35,012 bases of DNA from assembly GCA_945861535.1 (NCBI GenBank), contig CAMAUZ010000080.1:1-35012 (forward strand), given 5' to 3'. The notes under the pieces are model-generated. The model had not been told where the DNA came from. It saw only the letters and a program-made list of their open reading frames with translations, and made no database searches. The first letter of the stretch is position 1; every line of letters starts with the position of its first letter. Position numbers and translations under genes: made by a program. The stretch comes from Akkermansia muciniphila (GTDB taxonomy: Bacteria; Verrucomicrobiota; Verrucomicrobiia; Limisphaerales; BJHT01). This document shows positions 7,680-16,511 of the stretch, piece by piece.

Positions 7680-8777
7680 TCAGAGCAGGAGCATGGCGTC
7701 GCCGTAGCTGAAGAAGCGGTAGCGCTCGCGGATGGCGGCGGCGTAGGCGGCGAGGATGAGGTCGCGACCGTGCAGTTCGCCGGGCGCGGCGAAGGCGGAG
7801 GCGAGCATGAGGAGCGTGGATTGCGGGAGGTGAAAGTTGGTGAGGAGGGCGTCCACGATTTGGAAACGCGCGGGGGGATGAAGGAAAATGCGGGTGCGGC
7901 CGGGTCCGGGGACGAGCGCGCCGTGGTGTTGCGCGGCGACGCTCTCGAGCACGCGCGCAGTCGTGGTGCCGATGGCGAAGACGCGGCGGCCGTTGGCGCG
8001 CGTGCGGGTGATGAGGTCGGCGGTGGCGGCCGGGAGTTCGTAGCGTTCTTCGTGCATGAGGTGTTCGCCGAGGGTGGCGGCTTTCATGGGGGCGAAGGTG
8101 CCGAGGCCGACGTGCAGGGTGACGAAGCCGACGTGCGCGCCGGCGTCGCGAAGTTGCGCGAGCAGCGCAGGCGTGAAGTGCAGTCCGGCGGTGGGCGCGG
8201 CGACGGAGCCGGGTGCCTGTGCGAAGACGGTTTGGTAGCGCTCGCGGTCGCCGGCGGATGCGTGGTGCGGGGCGCGCTCGATGTAGGGCGGGAGCGGGGT
8301 TTCGCCAAGGTCGTCGAGCGCGGCGAAAATATTTTTCGGACCGGAAAACCGCAGGCGGCAGTGACCGTCGGGATTTTTTTCAAGGACGACAGCGGTATGG
8401 GCGGTGGCATGGCCGCGCGTGTCGGTGAGGTGAATCTCGGTGCCGGGGCGCACGCGTTTTCCCGGACGGAGCAAAGCCCACCAATCGTTCGGCGCGTTTT
8501 CCTCGGTCAGGAGCATTTCGATCTGGCCGCCGCTGCCGGCTTTATTGCCCCAGAGGCGGGCGGGGATGACGCGGGAGTCGTTGAAGATGAGCGCATCGCC
8601 CGGGGCGACGTGTGCGGGCAGATCGGGCAGGCGGCGGTGTTCCCAGCGGGCTTCGCGGCGATGGAGGACGAGCAGACGGGCGGCGTCGCGCGCGGCGGCG
8701 GGTTGCTGGGCGATCAGCTCGGGGGGGAGCAGGTAATCAAAGTCGGCGGGGCGCAGGGTTTTTCCGGGGTCGTTCAC
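7680..8777 (-). CDS. queA: S-adenosylmethionine:tRNA ribosyltransferase-isomerase
   Basis: QueA transfers and isomerises the ribose of S-adenosylmethionine onto preQ1 at tRNA position 34, forming epoxyqueuosine. The sequence shows the family throughout: 'FDYLLPPELIAQQPAAARD' at the N-terminus, 'FNDSRVIPARLWGNK', 'VAAPTAGLHFTPALLAQL', 'HVGLGTFAPMKA', 'NGRRVFAIGTTTARVLES' and 'TNFHLPQSTLLMLASAFA'. A GTG start at 8777 gives 365 residues, close to the usual 350-360. The frame stays open to 9014, but that extension is Pro/Ser-rich and overlaps a repeat, so I reject it. No other queuosine gene is adjacent. The gene is divergent from the dcw cluster. Confidence 0.95.
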   Translation of the reverse strand: MNDPGKTLRPADFDYLLPPELIAQQPAAARDAARLLVLHRREARWEHRRLPDLPAHVAPGDALIFNDSRVIPARLWGNKAGSGGQIEMLLTEENAPNDWWALLRPGKRVRPGTEIHLTDTRGHATAHTAVVLEKNPDGHCRLRFSGPKNIFAALDDLGETPLPPYIERAPHHASAGDRERYQTVFAQAPGSVAAPTAGLHFTPALLAQLRDAGAHVGFVTLHVGLGTFAPMKAATLGEHLMHEERYELPAATADLITRTRANGRRVFAIGTTTARVLESVAAQHHGALVPGPGRTRIFLHPPARFQIVDALLTNFHLPQSTLLMLASAFAAPGELHGRDLILAAYAAAIRERYRFFSYGDAMLLL

Positions 8778-8895
8778 GCGGGCGCAGCGTAGCAGAGGAT
8801 TTTGTGCGGGCCAGCTTTGGGCGCGCCGGACAGGGGTTTTTGGCAGGGGAATTTGGGGCAGGGGAATTGGAGGGGGAGGGGAATCCGGATTTTTT

Positions 8896-8986
8896 GGCAA
8901 AGGAATGGAGGCAAACGAATGGGGAGGAACGGGGGGGGCAGATTCAGGATTCCCGGTCCCCATTCCTTTGCCTCCATTCCTTTGCC
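8896..8986. repeat. inverted repeat of GGCAAAGGAATG words
   Basis: Arms 8896-8924 and 8958-8986 match in inverted order at 28 of 29 positions. Each arm is a doubled 14-nt word (GGCAAAGGAATGGA type). Flanking 8830-8880 is a purine-rich run of GGCAGGGGAATT words that looks like further decayed copies. It sits between divergent queA and mraZ. The remaining stretch to 9190 shows nothing I can name beyond a TTGACG at 9172-9177 that could be a -35 box without a clear -10. Confidence 0.8.
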
Positions 8987-9190
8987 CCCCTCTGCCGCTC
9001 CGTTTTCGGGGCACGACGGCCTGTCTGATCGCCGGGTTTGGCGGGCTGGTGCGGGCGATTGTCCCGGACGGGTCCGAGTGGAGGCGCGCGGCGATTTCGC
9101 CCTAACCCTTTGCCTCTCAAATCACCCCAAGATTTGTGAGTAAGTTTCAGGCCCTTAAGGCCCGATCGGAATTGACGATGGAAAGGTAAA

Positions 9191-9240
9191 GTGGCAAAAA
9201 GTGGGAATCAGTGGAAGCAAATGGGTTGTAGTGGGTTTCG
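9191..9240 (+). promoter_or_regulatory. MraZ operator: five TGG-type repeats at 10-bp spacing
   Basis: Five consecutive 10-nt units begin at 9191, 9201, 9211, 9221 and 9231, each reading (G/A)TGG followed by six variable bases; three have TGGG. MraZ proteins from other bacteria bind direct TGGGN repeats separated by 5-nt spacers upstream of mraZ, usually three or four of them. The exact 10-bp phase and the position 22 nt before the mraZ ATG make autoregulation of the dcw cluster very likely. Confidence 0.85.
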
Positions 9241-9261
9241 GTTTCGGCGCAGTATTTGGTC

Positions 9262-9732
9262 ATGGCCTCCGGCGACAACATCGCGACGACGGTCTTCAAT
9301 TTTCGCTACCGGCATGGGGTGGATGAGAAGCGGCGCGTGCAGATACCAAAGCCGTGGCGGCCGGCTGATGAGGACACCGAGTTCACGCTGATGCTCTGGT
9401 CCAAGTCGCCGCACGGCCCGTGTCTGCGGATGCTGCCGCGGGCGCAGTTCGACAAGCTGATGCAGGACATCGAGGCGCTGGCGGGGAGCGATCCGCTCAA
9501 GGCGCTGCGGAAGCGGGCGCTCGGGTCGTGGTCGCTCCAGGTCACGTTCGACAAGACCGGGCGCATTTGCATCCCGGAGGAGCTGGCGAACGAGGCGGGC
9601 ATCCTCCCGAACCAAGAAGTGTTGCTGGTCGGCCTGATGACCAGTTTTGAAATCTGGAACCCCGAGCGCCTCGTCAAGGTGGACAAGGCGGACCGGGAAA
9701 TGTCGGCGGACGTGTTCCGCGATCTGGAGTGA
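9262..9732 (+). CDS. mraZ: transcriptional regulator MraZ
   Basis: This is the first gene of the dcw cluster; MraZ is a DNA-binding repressor of its own cluster in studied bacteria. The 156-residue protein has the two SpoVT/AbrB half-domains: 'YRHGVDEKRRVQIPKPWRP' near residue 16 and 'QVTFDKTGRICIPEELANEAGI' near residue 93, each with the D-x-K/T-x-R-x-x-IP loop that contacts DNA. It is slightly longer than the usual 140-150 residues because of the N-terminal end and a C-terminal tail. ATG at 9262 is preferred over the TTG six bases upstream. No strong ribosome site is seen. It ends 2 nt before the next gene, and the operator lies immediately upstream. Confidence 0.93.
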   Translation: MASGDNIATTVFNFRYRHGVDEKRRVQIPKPWRPADEDTEFTLMLWSKSPHGPCLRMLPRAQFDKLMQDIEALAGSDPLKALRKRALGSWSLQVTFDKTGRICIPEELANEAGILPNQEVLLVGLMTSFEIWNPERLVKVDKADREMSADVFRDLE

Positions 9733-9734
9733 TT

Positions 9735-10199
9735 ATGGGACTCATCAACTTGCTCAGCGTGGGCCGGAGCCTGATCGGAGTCTCGCACGGCACCGGGCAT
9801 TACAAATTGGCGCAGGGAAATCTGCTGCCGAATTTCGGCGGCGCACGGCCCGCGGGCGGCGCGGCGGGCGGGTCGGTTGGGAAATCGGTGGAGCGTGCGG
9901 TGGTGGGATCGAAGTCCGCGGCTCCGGCGCGCGGGACGGGCCAGGGTGAATTGAAACTGGAAGTGCCGGCGGCGGTGAAACTGGCGGTAACGGCATCGCC
10001 GAAGGCCGCAACCGCCGCGGTCGCCGCAGTCAGTGCGGTCACTGCGGTCACTTCGTCACCCGCCACGGCGGCGGTGGCAGAAACAAAAACCGCTCCGGCG
10101 AGTACAGCGACCACCGCAGCGGCACCGACCCCGGCGCGTCCGCGGGCCGAGGAGAAATTCACTCTCGGACGCTGGGTCAGCCTGATGCTGAACCGCTGA
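9735..10199 (+). CDS. unrecognised small protein between mraZ and rsmH
   Basis: The 154-residue product starts 2 nt after the mraZ stop, so it is almost certainly translated with it. It has three visible parts: an N-terminal conserved-looking block (MGLINLLSVGRSLIGV..GHYKLAQGNLLPNFG, residues 1-35), a long low-complexity Ala/Thr/Val/Pro linker (about 36-138), and a short C-terminal motif (EKFTLGRWVSLMLNR). No transmembrane segment or enzyme motif is evident. The ends look constrained and the middle looks disordered, the shape of a tether or adaptor with two short binding motifs. I do not recognise a family. Its place inside the dcw cluster suggests a lineage-specific division or cell-wall role. 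Confidence 0.75.
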   Translation: MGLINLLSVGRSLIGVSHGTGHYKLAQGNLLPNFGGARPAGGAAGGSVGKSVERAVVGSKSAAPARGTGQGELKLEVPAAVKLAVTASPKAATAAVAAVSAVTAVTSSPATAAVAETKTAPASTATTAAAPTPARPRAEEKFTLGRWVSLMLNR

Positions 10200-10235
10200 C
10201 GCTGACCGCGCACTCCGCGGCCATCTGCATGAACC

Positions 10236-11165
10236 GTGAACGATTTCATCCACAGCCCGGTGATGGTGGCGGAAGTGCTCGCGGCGTTGCAGCCGCGGGA
10301 CGGCGGCCGGTTCGTGGACGCCACGCTGGGTGGGGCTGGGCACGCGGCCGCGATCTTGAGGGCGAGCGCGCCGACGGGATGGCTGTTTGGTTGCGATCGC
10401 GATGGCGACGCGCTTGAGGTCGCGCGCGAGCGGCTGCGGGAGTTCGCGGAGCGCTGCGAGCTGCGGCCGGGAAATTTTGCAGAGCTGGCCGGCTGGGTGC
10501 CGGCGGCGAGTTGCGACGGCGTGCTGATGGACCTCGGGGTGAGCTCGCCGCAGATCGACCGGGCGGAGCGGGGCTTCAGTTTTATGCAGGACGGGCCTTT
10601 GGACATGCGGATGAACCGGCAGCAAACGCTGACCGCGGCGCAGTTGGTGAATGAAGCGCCGGCGGACGAGCTGGCGCGGTGGTTTTGGGAACTGGCCGAC
10701 GAACGCGCGTCGCGCCGGATCGCCCGCGCCATCGAGCACGAGCGGTGCGTGCGGCGCATCGCCACGACGGGCGAACTGGCCGCGCTGATCGAGCGGGTCG
10801 TGCCGCGGCGCGGGCAGAAAACCCATCCGGCCACGCGGGTGTTCATGGCGCTGCGGATGGTCGTGAACGACGAACTGGCCTCGCTCGAACGTGGCCTGCA
10901 GGCGGCGTTTGCCGTGCTGAAGCCGGGCGGCCGGCTGGCAGTGATCACGTTCCATTCGGTGGAAGACCGCCTGGTGAAAAGTTTCGGCCGCGACCTGGCG
11001 CGCGAGTACCGCGTGATCGGCGACGTGGACGTGCCCGAGCTGCGGCAGGCGCGCACGCCGCTGGCACGACTGCTCAGCCGCAAGGCAATCCTGCCGGGCG
11101 CGGAAGAAACGGCGGAAAACCCACGCGCCCGCAGCGCGCAATTGCGGGTGCTCGAGAAAATTTGA
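10236..11165 (+). CDS. rsmH: 16S rRNA (cytosine1402-N4)-methyltransferase
   Basis: RsmH (MraW) methylates N4 of C1402 in the ribosomal P site using S-adenosylmethionine, and is a standard second or third dcw gene. The 309-residue protein has 'HSPVMVAEVL' at the start, the SAM-binding 'VDATLGGAGHAAAIL', 'LMDLGVSSPQIDRAERGFSF', 'GPLDMRMN', and the late motif 'AVITFHSVEDRLVK'. The start is a GTG at 10236; the ATG at 10229 is in another frame and would give only a short peptide. The length matches the family. Confidence 0.95.
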   Translation: MNDFIHSPVMVAEVLAALQPRDGGRFVDATLGGAGHAAAILRASAPTGWLFGCDRDGDALEVARERLREFAERCELRPGNFAELAGWVPAASCDGVLMDLGVSSPQIDRAERGFSFMQDGPLDMRMNRQQTLTAAQLVNEAPADELARWFWELADERASRRIARAIEHERCVRRIATTGELAALIERVVPRRGQKTHPATRVFMALRMVVNDELASLERGLQAAFAVLKPGGRLAVITFHSVEDRLVKSFGRDLAREYRVIGDVDVPELRQARTPLARLLSRKAILPGAEETAENPRARSAQLRVLEKI

Positions 11166-11172
11166 ACTGGTT

Positions 11173-11601
11173 ATGAAACGAGAAAATGAAACGGCGGGGT
11201 TCACGTTTGGCCCGGCGATCAAGGCCTTCCTGTTCTGTGTGTTCATCGGCGGCTCGGGCCTGGGCTTCGTGTGGCAGAAGCAGGAGATCGGCGACTTGGG
11301 CCGCCAGCTCAAGGACGCCGAGCTCCGGCTCGAAGAACTCAAGCGCCAAAACAAAAACCGCGCCGAAACACTCCAGCAATTTCTCGATCCGCGCCTGCTC
11401 GCCCAGAAGGCTACCACCCAGTTTCCCGACCTGACGCAGCCGGTGCCGAACCGGATTTTCATTCTGCCCGAACCGCCGCGGATCGTGCGTGAATCGGTCG
11501 CGCCCGCCGTGGCTCCGTCGTCGGTGCCGTCGGGTGCGCCTGGCCCGGCCGCCACTCCTTCCATCCGCCAGATCGCCCGCACGGGCGGCCGTATTCTCTA
11601 A
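11173..11601 (+). CDS. ftsL: FtsL-like bitopic division protein
   Basis: It lies between rsmH and ftsI, the usual place of ftsL. The 142 residues show a short cytoplasmic N-terminus, one transmembrane helix (about residues 13-33, 'AIKAFLFCVFIGGSGLGFVW') and a coiled coil (about 34-70, 'EIGDLGRQLKDAELRLEELKRQNKN'), the FtsL/DivIC layout. A Pro/Ala-rich tail of about 50 residues follows, longer than in typical FtsL. FtsL forms a complex with FtsQ and FtsB that activates FtsW-FtsI. Sequence identity in this family is too low for a firm call, so the name rests on position and topology. Confidence 0.75.
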   Translation: MKRENETAGFTFGPAIKAFLFCVFIGGSGLGFVWQKQEIGDLGRQLKDAELRLEELKRQNKNRAETLQQFLDPRLLAQKATTQFPDLTQPVPNRIFILPEPPRIVRESVAPAVAPSSVPSGAPGPAATPSIRQIARTGGRIL

Positions 11602-11624
11602 CCCAACCCATCGGAGTCACGATC

Positions 11625-13535
11625 ATGGAACCCAACCTCAACGCCTCGGTTTACCGCCGCCTTGTCCTGCTGTCCGGGCTGTTGCTGCTCGGCTTTGCCG
11701 CGCTGGGGGGCCGCCTCGTTTATCTCCACCTAGTCCCGAGCAAACAGGTCATCCATGTGGCGATCGCCAATCATCAGCACGAGACCTTGCGCGAGCCGCG
11801 GCGCGGTGAGATTCGCGACATCCGCAACCGCGTGCTGGCCAGCAGCACGTTTGTCAAAACGGTCTGCGTCGATCCGTCGATCGTGAGTGTTTACGGTCCG
11901 CTGATCGCCCGGACGCTGGCGCCCATCCTGCAAGTGCCCGAGGCGGAACTGGCCCGGCTGGCGGGGCAGCGCCTGCGCACGAACGACGCCGGCGTCGTGG
12001 TGACGAACAAGTTCGTGGTGCTGTGTCGCAAGGTGCCGAACGAGGTGTGGCAGAAGGCGCAGTTCGCGCTCGCGACGATGCCGGTCGCGGTCAGCACCAA
12101 CGGCCTGACCAAGGCCCAGATCGCCGCCCAGAACGCCACGCTCTACGTCGTGCGCAACAAGGCCGTCTTCGCCGATGCGGTCGATGACCAGCAGCGCATG
12201 TATCCGAACCGCACCCTCGCGGCGCATGTGGTCGGGTACCTCAACCCCTTCGACAACGCGCCCGTCCGCGGCATCGAGGCCTCGATGAACGAGCAACTCA
12301 CGGGCGTGCGCGGCTGGATGACCAGTCAGACCGACAAACGCAAACGCGAGGTCGTGTCGCTCCGCTCGCAGGATGTCCAACCGCGCAACGGCCTCAACGT
12401 CGTGCTCACCCTCGACGCCACGGCGCAGTATGTGGTCGAGGAGGAAATCGCGGAGGCCATGCGCCAGCACACGCCGATCAGCATTTCCGCCATCGTGGTG
12501 CGGCCCAAGACCGGGCACATCCTGGCGATGGCGACGTGCCCGACGGTCGATCTGAATTCGCCCACGAATTTCCCGCTGGAGTTCCATCGCAACCAGAGCA
12601 TCTCCGCCGTGGCCGAGCCGGGCTCGACGTTCAAGATCGTGGTGGTCGCCGCCGGTTTGAACGAGCGGGTCGTCACGCTGCGCGACCGGATTGAGTGCGA
12701 GAACGGGGCGTTCCATTACGGTGGCCGGGTGCTGCACGACCACGATCATTATGGCTTACTGTCCGTCGAGGAGATCATCACCAAGTCCTCCAACATCGGC
12801 TCGGCCAAGATCGGCCTGCGGCTGGGCGAGCGGAGGCTGTATGACTACATCCGCGCCTTCGGTTTCGGCGAGCGCTCCAACATCACCCTCGACCGCGAGG
12901 AGAAGGGCATCGTCCGCGGCCTCGAACGGTGGACCAAAATCTCGAACGCGTGGATCCCGATGGGCCACGAAATCATGGTGACGCCGTTGCAGATGGTGAT
13001 GGCCATGTCCGCCATCGCCAATGGCGGCAAGCTCATGGCCCCGGTGCTGGTGGATCACGTCGTGGACGACAACAACAACGTGGTCGCGCGCACGCAGCCG
13101 CAGGCGCTCCGTCAGGTGGTCTCCGCCGAGGCGGCGCGGCTCACGGTGCAGGCGCTCAAGACCGTGGTTTCGACCAATGGCACCGCGCCCAAGGCCCGCC
13201 TCGACCTGTACACGGTGGCGGGCAAAACCGGCACCGCCCAGAAGGCGATCGGCGGCGCGTATGTGAAGGGAAAATACTTCTCTTCGTTCATCGGTTTCTT
13301 CCCGGCGGACGATCCCGAACTGTGCATCTCGGTGGTCATGGATGAACCGCGCAACGGCTACTACGGCGGCCACACCGCCGCGCCGGTGTTCAAGAAAATC
13401 GCCGAGCGGCTCGCCAATTATCTGAACATCCGCCCCGATCTGACGCCCACGGATTCGCTGAATCCGGGCACGCCGGGCACGCCGGTCATTCCGGCCACGC
13501 CCGCCGCACGGGTTGCGGCCAAACGCTCCCGCTAA
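11625..13535 (+). CDS. ftsI: septal penicillin-binding protein (transpeptidase FtsI/PBP3)
   Basis: This is a class B PBP that cross-links septal peptidoglycan together with FtsW. The 636 residues show an N-terminal membrane anchor (about 11-33, 'LVLLSGLLLLGFAALGGRLV'), the dimerisation domain ('LREPRRGEIRDIRNRVLASS', about 53-72), and the transpeptidase domain. All three active-site motifs are present: Ser334-T-F-K337 in 'EPGSTFK', Ser388-S-N390 in 'TKSSNIG', and Lys534-T-G in 'VAGKTGTA'. The C-terminus is a Pro/Thr-rich tail with no PASTA domain. It starts 23 nt after the FtsL-like gene and ends 12 nt before murE. Confidence 0.95.
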   Translation: MEPNLNASVYRRLVLLSGLLLLGFAALGGRLVYLHLVPSKQVIHVAIANHQHETLREPRRGEIRDIRNRVLASSTFVKTVCVDPSIVSVYGPLIARTLAPILQVPEAELARLAGQRLRTNDAGVVVTNKFVVLCRKVPNEVWQKAQFALATMPVAVSTNGLTKAQIAAQNATLYVVRNKAVFADAVDDQQRMYPNRTLAAHVVGYLNPFDNAPVRGIEASMNEQLTGVRGWMTSQTDKRKREVVSLRSQDVQPRNGLNVVLTLDATAQYVVEEEIAEAMRQHTPISISAIVVRPKTGHILAMATCPTVDLNSPTNFPLEFHRNQSISAVAEPGSTFKIVVVAAGLNERVVTLRDRIECENGAFHYGGRVLHDHDHYGLLSVEEIITKSSNIGSAKIGLRLGERRLYDYIRAFGFGERSNITLDREEKGIVRGLERWTKISNAWIPMGHEIMVTPLQMVMAMSAIANGGKLMAPVLVDHVVDDNNNVVARTQPQALRQVVSAEAARLTVQALKTVVSTNGTAPKARLDLYTVAGKTGTAQKAIGGAYVKGKYFSSFIGFFPADDPELCISVVMDEPRNGYYGGHTAAPVFKKIAERLANYLNIRPDLTPTDSLNPGTPGTPVIPATPAARVAAKRSR

Positions 13536-13547
13536 CCGCGCCGATTC

Positions 13548-15053
13548 ATGCAACTCAAACAACTCATCCACGACCTCGAGACGGTGACGGTGGAAGGCTC
13601 GCTGGACCGCGAGGTCGTCGGCGTCGGCTACGACTCGCGGCGCATCAGCCCCGGCATGGTGTTCGTCGCCATTCCTGGTAAAAACACCGACGGCCACCAG
13701 TACATCACCGCCGCGTTGGAACGCGGCGCGGTGGCCATCATTTCCCAGCAAAACGGGTTTGTGCCGCAGCGCGCGACGAAGATCAAAGTGCCGGATGCGC
13801 GCCGCGCGCTGGCGCGGACAGCGGCGGCGTTTTACGGTTTCCCGAGCCAGCAGCTCAAGGTCATCGGCGTCACCGGCACGAACGGAAAAACGACAGTCTC
13901 GTTCATGGTGAAACACATCCTCGAGGCCGCGGGCGTGAAGACCGGCCTGCTCGGAACGGTGCGTTACGAGATCGGCGAGCGGTGCATTCCGGCCCAGCGC
14001 ACGACGCCCGAGGCGCTCGAAATCCAGGCGATGATGGCGCAGATGCTCAACGCCGGCTGCAAGGCGTGCGTGATGGAGGTCAGCTCGCACGCGCTCGATC
14101 AGCAGCGCGTGGTGGGCGTCAATTTCAACGTCGGAATTTTCACCAACCTCACGCAGGACCACCTCGATTATCACGGCACGATGGACGCCTATTTTCAGGC
14201 GAAACAGCGGCTGTTCGCCACGCTCGGGGCCGGTGGAAAACCGGCCACGGCGGTCATCAACATCGACGACGCCTACGGAGTGCGCCTGGTCAACGAGTCC
14301 AGTCTCGAAGTTCAACTGACCTACGGGCTGCACGACGCCGCGCGGTTGCGCGCCACGAAAATCCAACTCGGCCGCGGGGTGACGCGGCTCACGATTGAAA
14401 CGCCCGCGGGCAGCTTCGCCTGCCGCCTGCCGCTTATCGGCCGGCACAACATTTACAACGCGCTCGCCGCGGTCGGCGCGGCGCTCGCGTTGCAGGTGGA
14501 CCTCAGCACCATCAAGACGGGCCTCGAGACGATGAAGCCGGTGCCGGGGCGTTTGGAGAAGGTCGATTGCGGCCAGCCGTTCTCGGTCTTCGTCGATTAC
14601 GCGCACACGGATGACGCGCTCCAGAACGTGCTCACCACGCTGCGCGAGGTAACGCAGGGCCGCGTGTTGCTGGCCTTCGGCTGCGGCGGCAATCGCGACT
14701 CCGGCAAGCGCGCGAAGATGGGCCGCGTCGCCGCGCAGCTCGCCGATCACACGATCATCACGACCGACAATCCGCGGAAAGAATCGGCCACCTGGATCGC
14801 GGCGCAAATCGAAGAGGGCTTCCGCGCCGTCCGCACCGGCGGGCATCAGGTCGAGCTGGACCGGCATCGCGCGATTGATGAACTGATCCGCATGGCCAAG
14901 CCCGGCGACGTGGTGTTGCTCGCCGGCAAAGGGCACGAGACCTATCAGGAATTCGAGGACACCGTGGTGCCCTTCGATGACCGCGTTCACGCCCGCGAAA
15001 CCCTCGAGGCCCTCGGTTTTTCTCAGGACGAGGAAACCGCCGGCACGATGTGA
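13548..15053 (+). CDS. murE: UDP-MurNAc-L-Ala-D-Glu:meso-diaminopimelate ligase
   Basis: MurE adds the third residue to the peptidoglycan stem peptide in the cytoplasm. The 501-residue protein has the Mur ligase P-loop GTNGKTT at residue 110, 'GTVRYEIG..PAQRTTPEAL', 'MEVSSHALDQQRV', 'NLTQDHLDYHG' and the C-terminal domain. The specificity loop reads D407-N-P-R410; DNPR is the established signature for meso-diaminopimelate, against D(D/N)P(N/A) for lysine. The wall is therefore predicted to be the Gram-negative A1-gamma type. The family's carbamylated lysine region is represented by 'DAYFQAKQRLF'. Confidence 0.95.
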   Translation: MQLKQLIHDLETVTVEGSLDREVVGVGYDSRRISPGMVFVAIPGKNTDGHQYITAALERGAVAIISQQNGFVPQRATKIKVPDARRALARTAAAFYGFPSQQLKVIGVTGTNGKTTVSFMVKHILEAAGVKTGLLGTVRYEIGERCIPAQRTTPEALEIQAMMAQMLNAGCKACVMEVSSHALDQQRVVGVNFNVGIFTNLTQDHLDYHGTMDAYFQAKQRLFATLGAGGKPATAVINIDDAYGVRLVNESSLEVQLTYGLHDAARLRATKIQLGRGVTRLTIETPAGSFACRLPLIGRHNIYNALAAVGAALALQVDLSTIKTGLETMKPVPGRLEKVDCGQPFSVFVDYAHTDDALQNVLTTLREVTQGRVLLAFGCGGNRDSGKRAKMGRVAAQLADHTIITTDNPRKESATWIAAQIEEGFRAVRTGGHQVELDRHRAIDELIRMAKPGDVVLLAGKGHETYQEFEDTVVPFDDRVHARETLEALGFSQDEETAGTM

Positions 15054-15080
15054 AATGGTGAACCCGCGCTGAAGATTTTC

Positions 15081-16511
15081 ATGGCTCCCCGCACGCTCCA
15101 ATATGTCGCCGACGCCTGTGGCGGCACGCTGCTGCACGGCCCGCCGCTGAGCACGGTGGTGCGCGTCAGCACGGATTCGCGGCGCGTGGCGGCGGGCGAT
15201 CTGTTCGTGGCGTTGAGCGGCGAGCGGTTTGATGCGCACCAGTTTCTGGATCAGGTCGCGCACGCGGGCGCGGCGGCGACGGTGGCGGAGACAAATCGGT
15301 TGCCGGCGGACTGGCGCGCCCTGCCGGTGGTCGCGGTCGAGAACACGCGCACGGCTCTCGGCGCATTGGCAGCGCGGTATCGCGGCGATTTCTCGCTGCC
15401 GGTAATTGCGGTGGCCGGCTCGAACGGGAAGACGACGACGAAGGAATTGATCGCCGCCGTGTTGCGCGAGGCGTTCGCCACAATCGCGAGCGAGGCCAGT
15501 TTCAACAACGACATCGGCGTGCCGCTGACGCTGCTCCGGCTTGATGCGTCGCATCGGGCGGCGGTGCTTGAGGTCGGGACAAATCATCCCGGCGAACTCG
15601 CGCCGCTGGTGCGCATGATCGCGCCGCGCTTCGGTGTCATCCCGAGCATCGGCCGCGAGCATCTGGAATTTTTCGGCGACGTGGCCGGTGTCGTGGCCGA
15701 GGAAGGCTGGCTGGCCGAGCTGCTGCCCGCGGACGGCGGCCTTTTCATTAACGGCGACAATCCGCACATCGCGCCGATCCTCGCGCGCACTGCGGCCCGC
15801 GTGGTGAAAGTCGGCCTCGCCGCCGGCAACGACTGGCGCGCGACGGACGTGCGCTGCGACGAGCGCGGCATGACTTTCGCGGTCACGGCCCCGCGCGCGG
15901 AATTCTCCGGTAGCTACCAGCTTCGCCTGCATGGCCGCCATCAAGTCGTCAACGCCCTGCTCGCGCTCGCCGTGGGCGCGGAGCTGGGGCTGACGCGTGG
16001 TCAATTGCAGGCGGGCCTGGCGGGATGCACCCCGCCCGGCATGAGATTGCAACTGTGGGAAACCGGCGGCGTCCGCGTGCTCGATGATTCGTACAATGCG
16101 AATGCCGACTCGATGCTGGCGGGGTTGCAGACGTTGCAGGATTTTCCGTGCGCGGGCCGCAAGTTCGCGGTGCTCGGCGACATGGCGGAACTGGGCAATC
16201 ACACCGCGAGCGCGCACGCGGAAGTCGGCGCGCGTGCGGCGACGGCGGGTGTGGAAATATTGCTCGCCGTCGGGCGCATGGCCGGTGTGACCGCGCAGGC
16301 CGCGACGCGCGCGGGCCTGGCGGGCGTGCGCGAATTCGCCGATGCCGAGAGCGCGGGACAGGCGCTGCGCGAACTGGTGCGGCCCGGCGATGTCGTGTTG
16401 CTCAAGGCGTCGCGCTCGTCGCGCATCGAGCGGGTCGGCGAGATTTTGCGCGGCGCAGGAACAACGAGCGGCGCGGAGCAGACGCGCGCCGGGGAGGGGC
16501 AACGGTCATGA
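15081..16511 (+). CDS. murF: UDP-MurNAc-tripeptide:D-Ala-D-Ala ligase
   Basis: MurF completes the UDP-MurNAc-pentapeptide by adding D-Ala-D-Ala. The 476 residues contain 'VSTDSRRVAAGDLFVALSGE' near residue 29, the ATP-binding 'GSNGKTTTKELI' starting at residue 113, 'ASFNNDIGVPLTLL', 'EVGTNHPGELAPL', and 'DSYNANADSMLAGL' in the C-terminal domain, all typical MurF motifs. The TGA overlaps the mraY ATG in an ATGA arrangement at 16508-16511, suggesting coupled translation. Confidence 0.95.
   Translation: MAPRTLQYVADACGGTLLHGPPLSTVVRVSTDSRRVAAGDLFVALSGERFDAHQFLDQVAHAGAAATVAETNRLPADWRALPVVAVENTRTALGALAARYRGDFSLPVIAVAGSNGKTTTKELIAAVLREAFATIASEASFNNDIGVPLTLLRLDASHRAAVLEVGTNHPGELAPLVRMIAPRFGVIPSIGREHLEFFGDVAGVVAEEGWLAELLPADGGLFINGDNPHIAPILARTAARVVKVGLAAGNDWRATDVRCDERGMTFAVTAPRAEFSGSYQLRLHGRHQVVNALLALAVGAELGLTRGQLQAGLAGCTPPGMRLQLWETGGVRVLDDSYNANADSMLAGLQTLQDFPCAGRKFAVLGDMAELGNHTASAHAEVGARAATAGVEILLAVGRMAGVTAQAATRAGLAGVREFADAESAGQALRELVRPGDVVLLKASRSSRIERVGEILRGAGTTSGAEQTRAGEGQRS

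Noticed and set aside
8778-9014. N-terminal extension of QueA
   Set aside because: The residues are Pro/Ser-rich and come from a purine-rich repeat; QueA normally begins close to the FDYxLPPELIAQ block.
12756-16502. 1248-residue - strand open frame across ftsI, murE and murF
   Set aside because: It is a codon-shadow frame of GC-rich genes, with His/Arg/Ala-rich composition and no domain; the + strand genes carry full active-site motifs.
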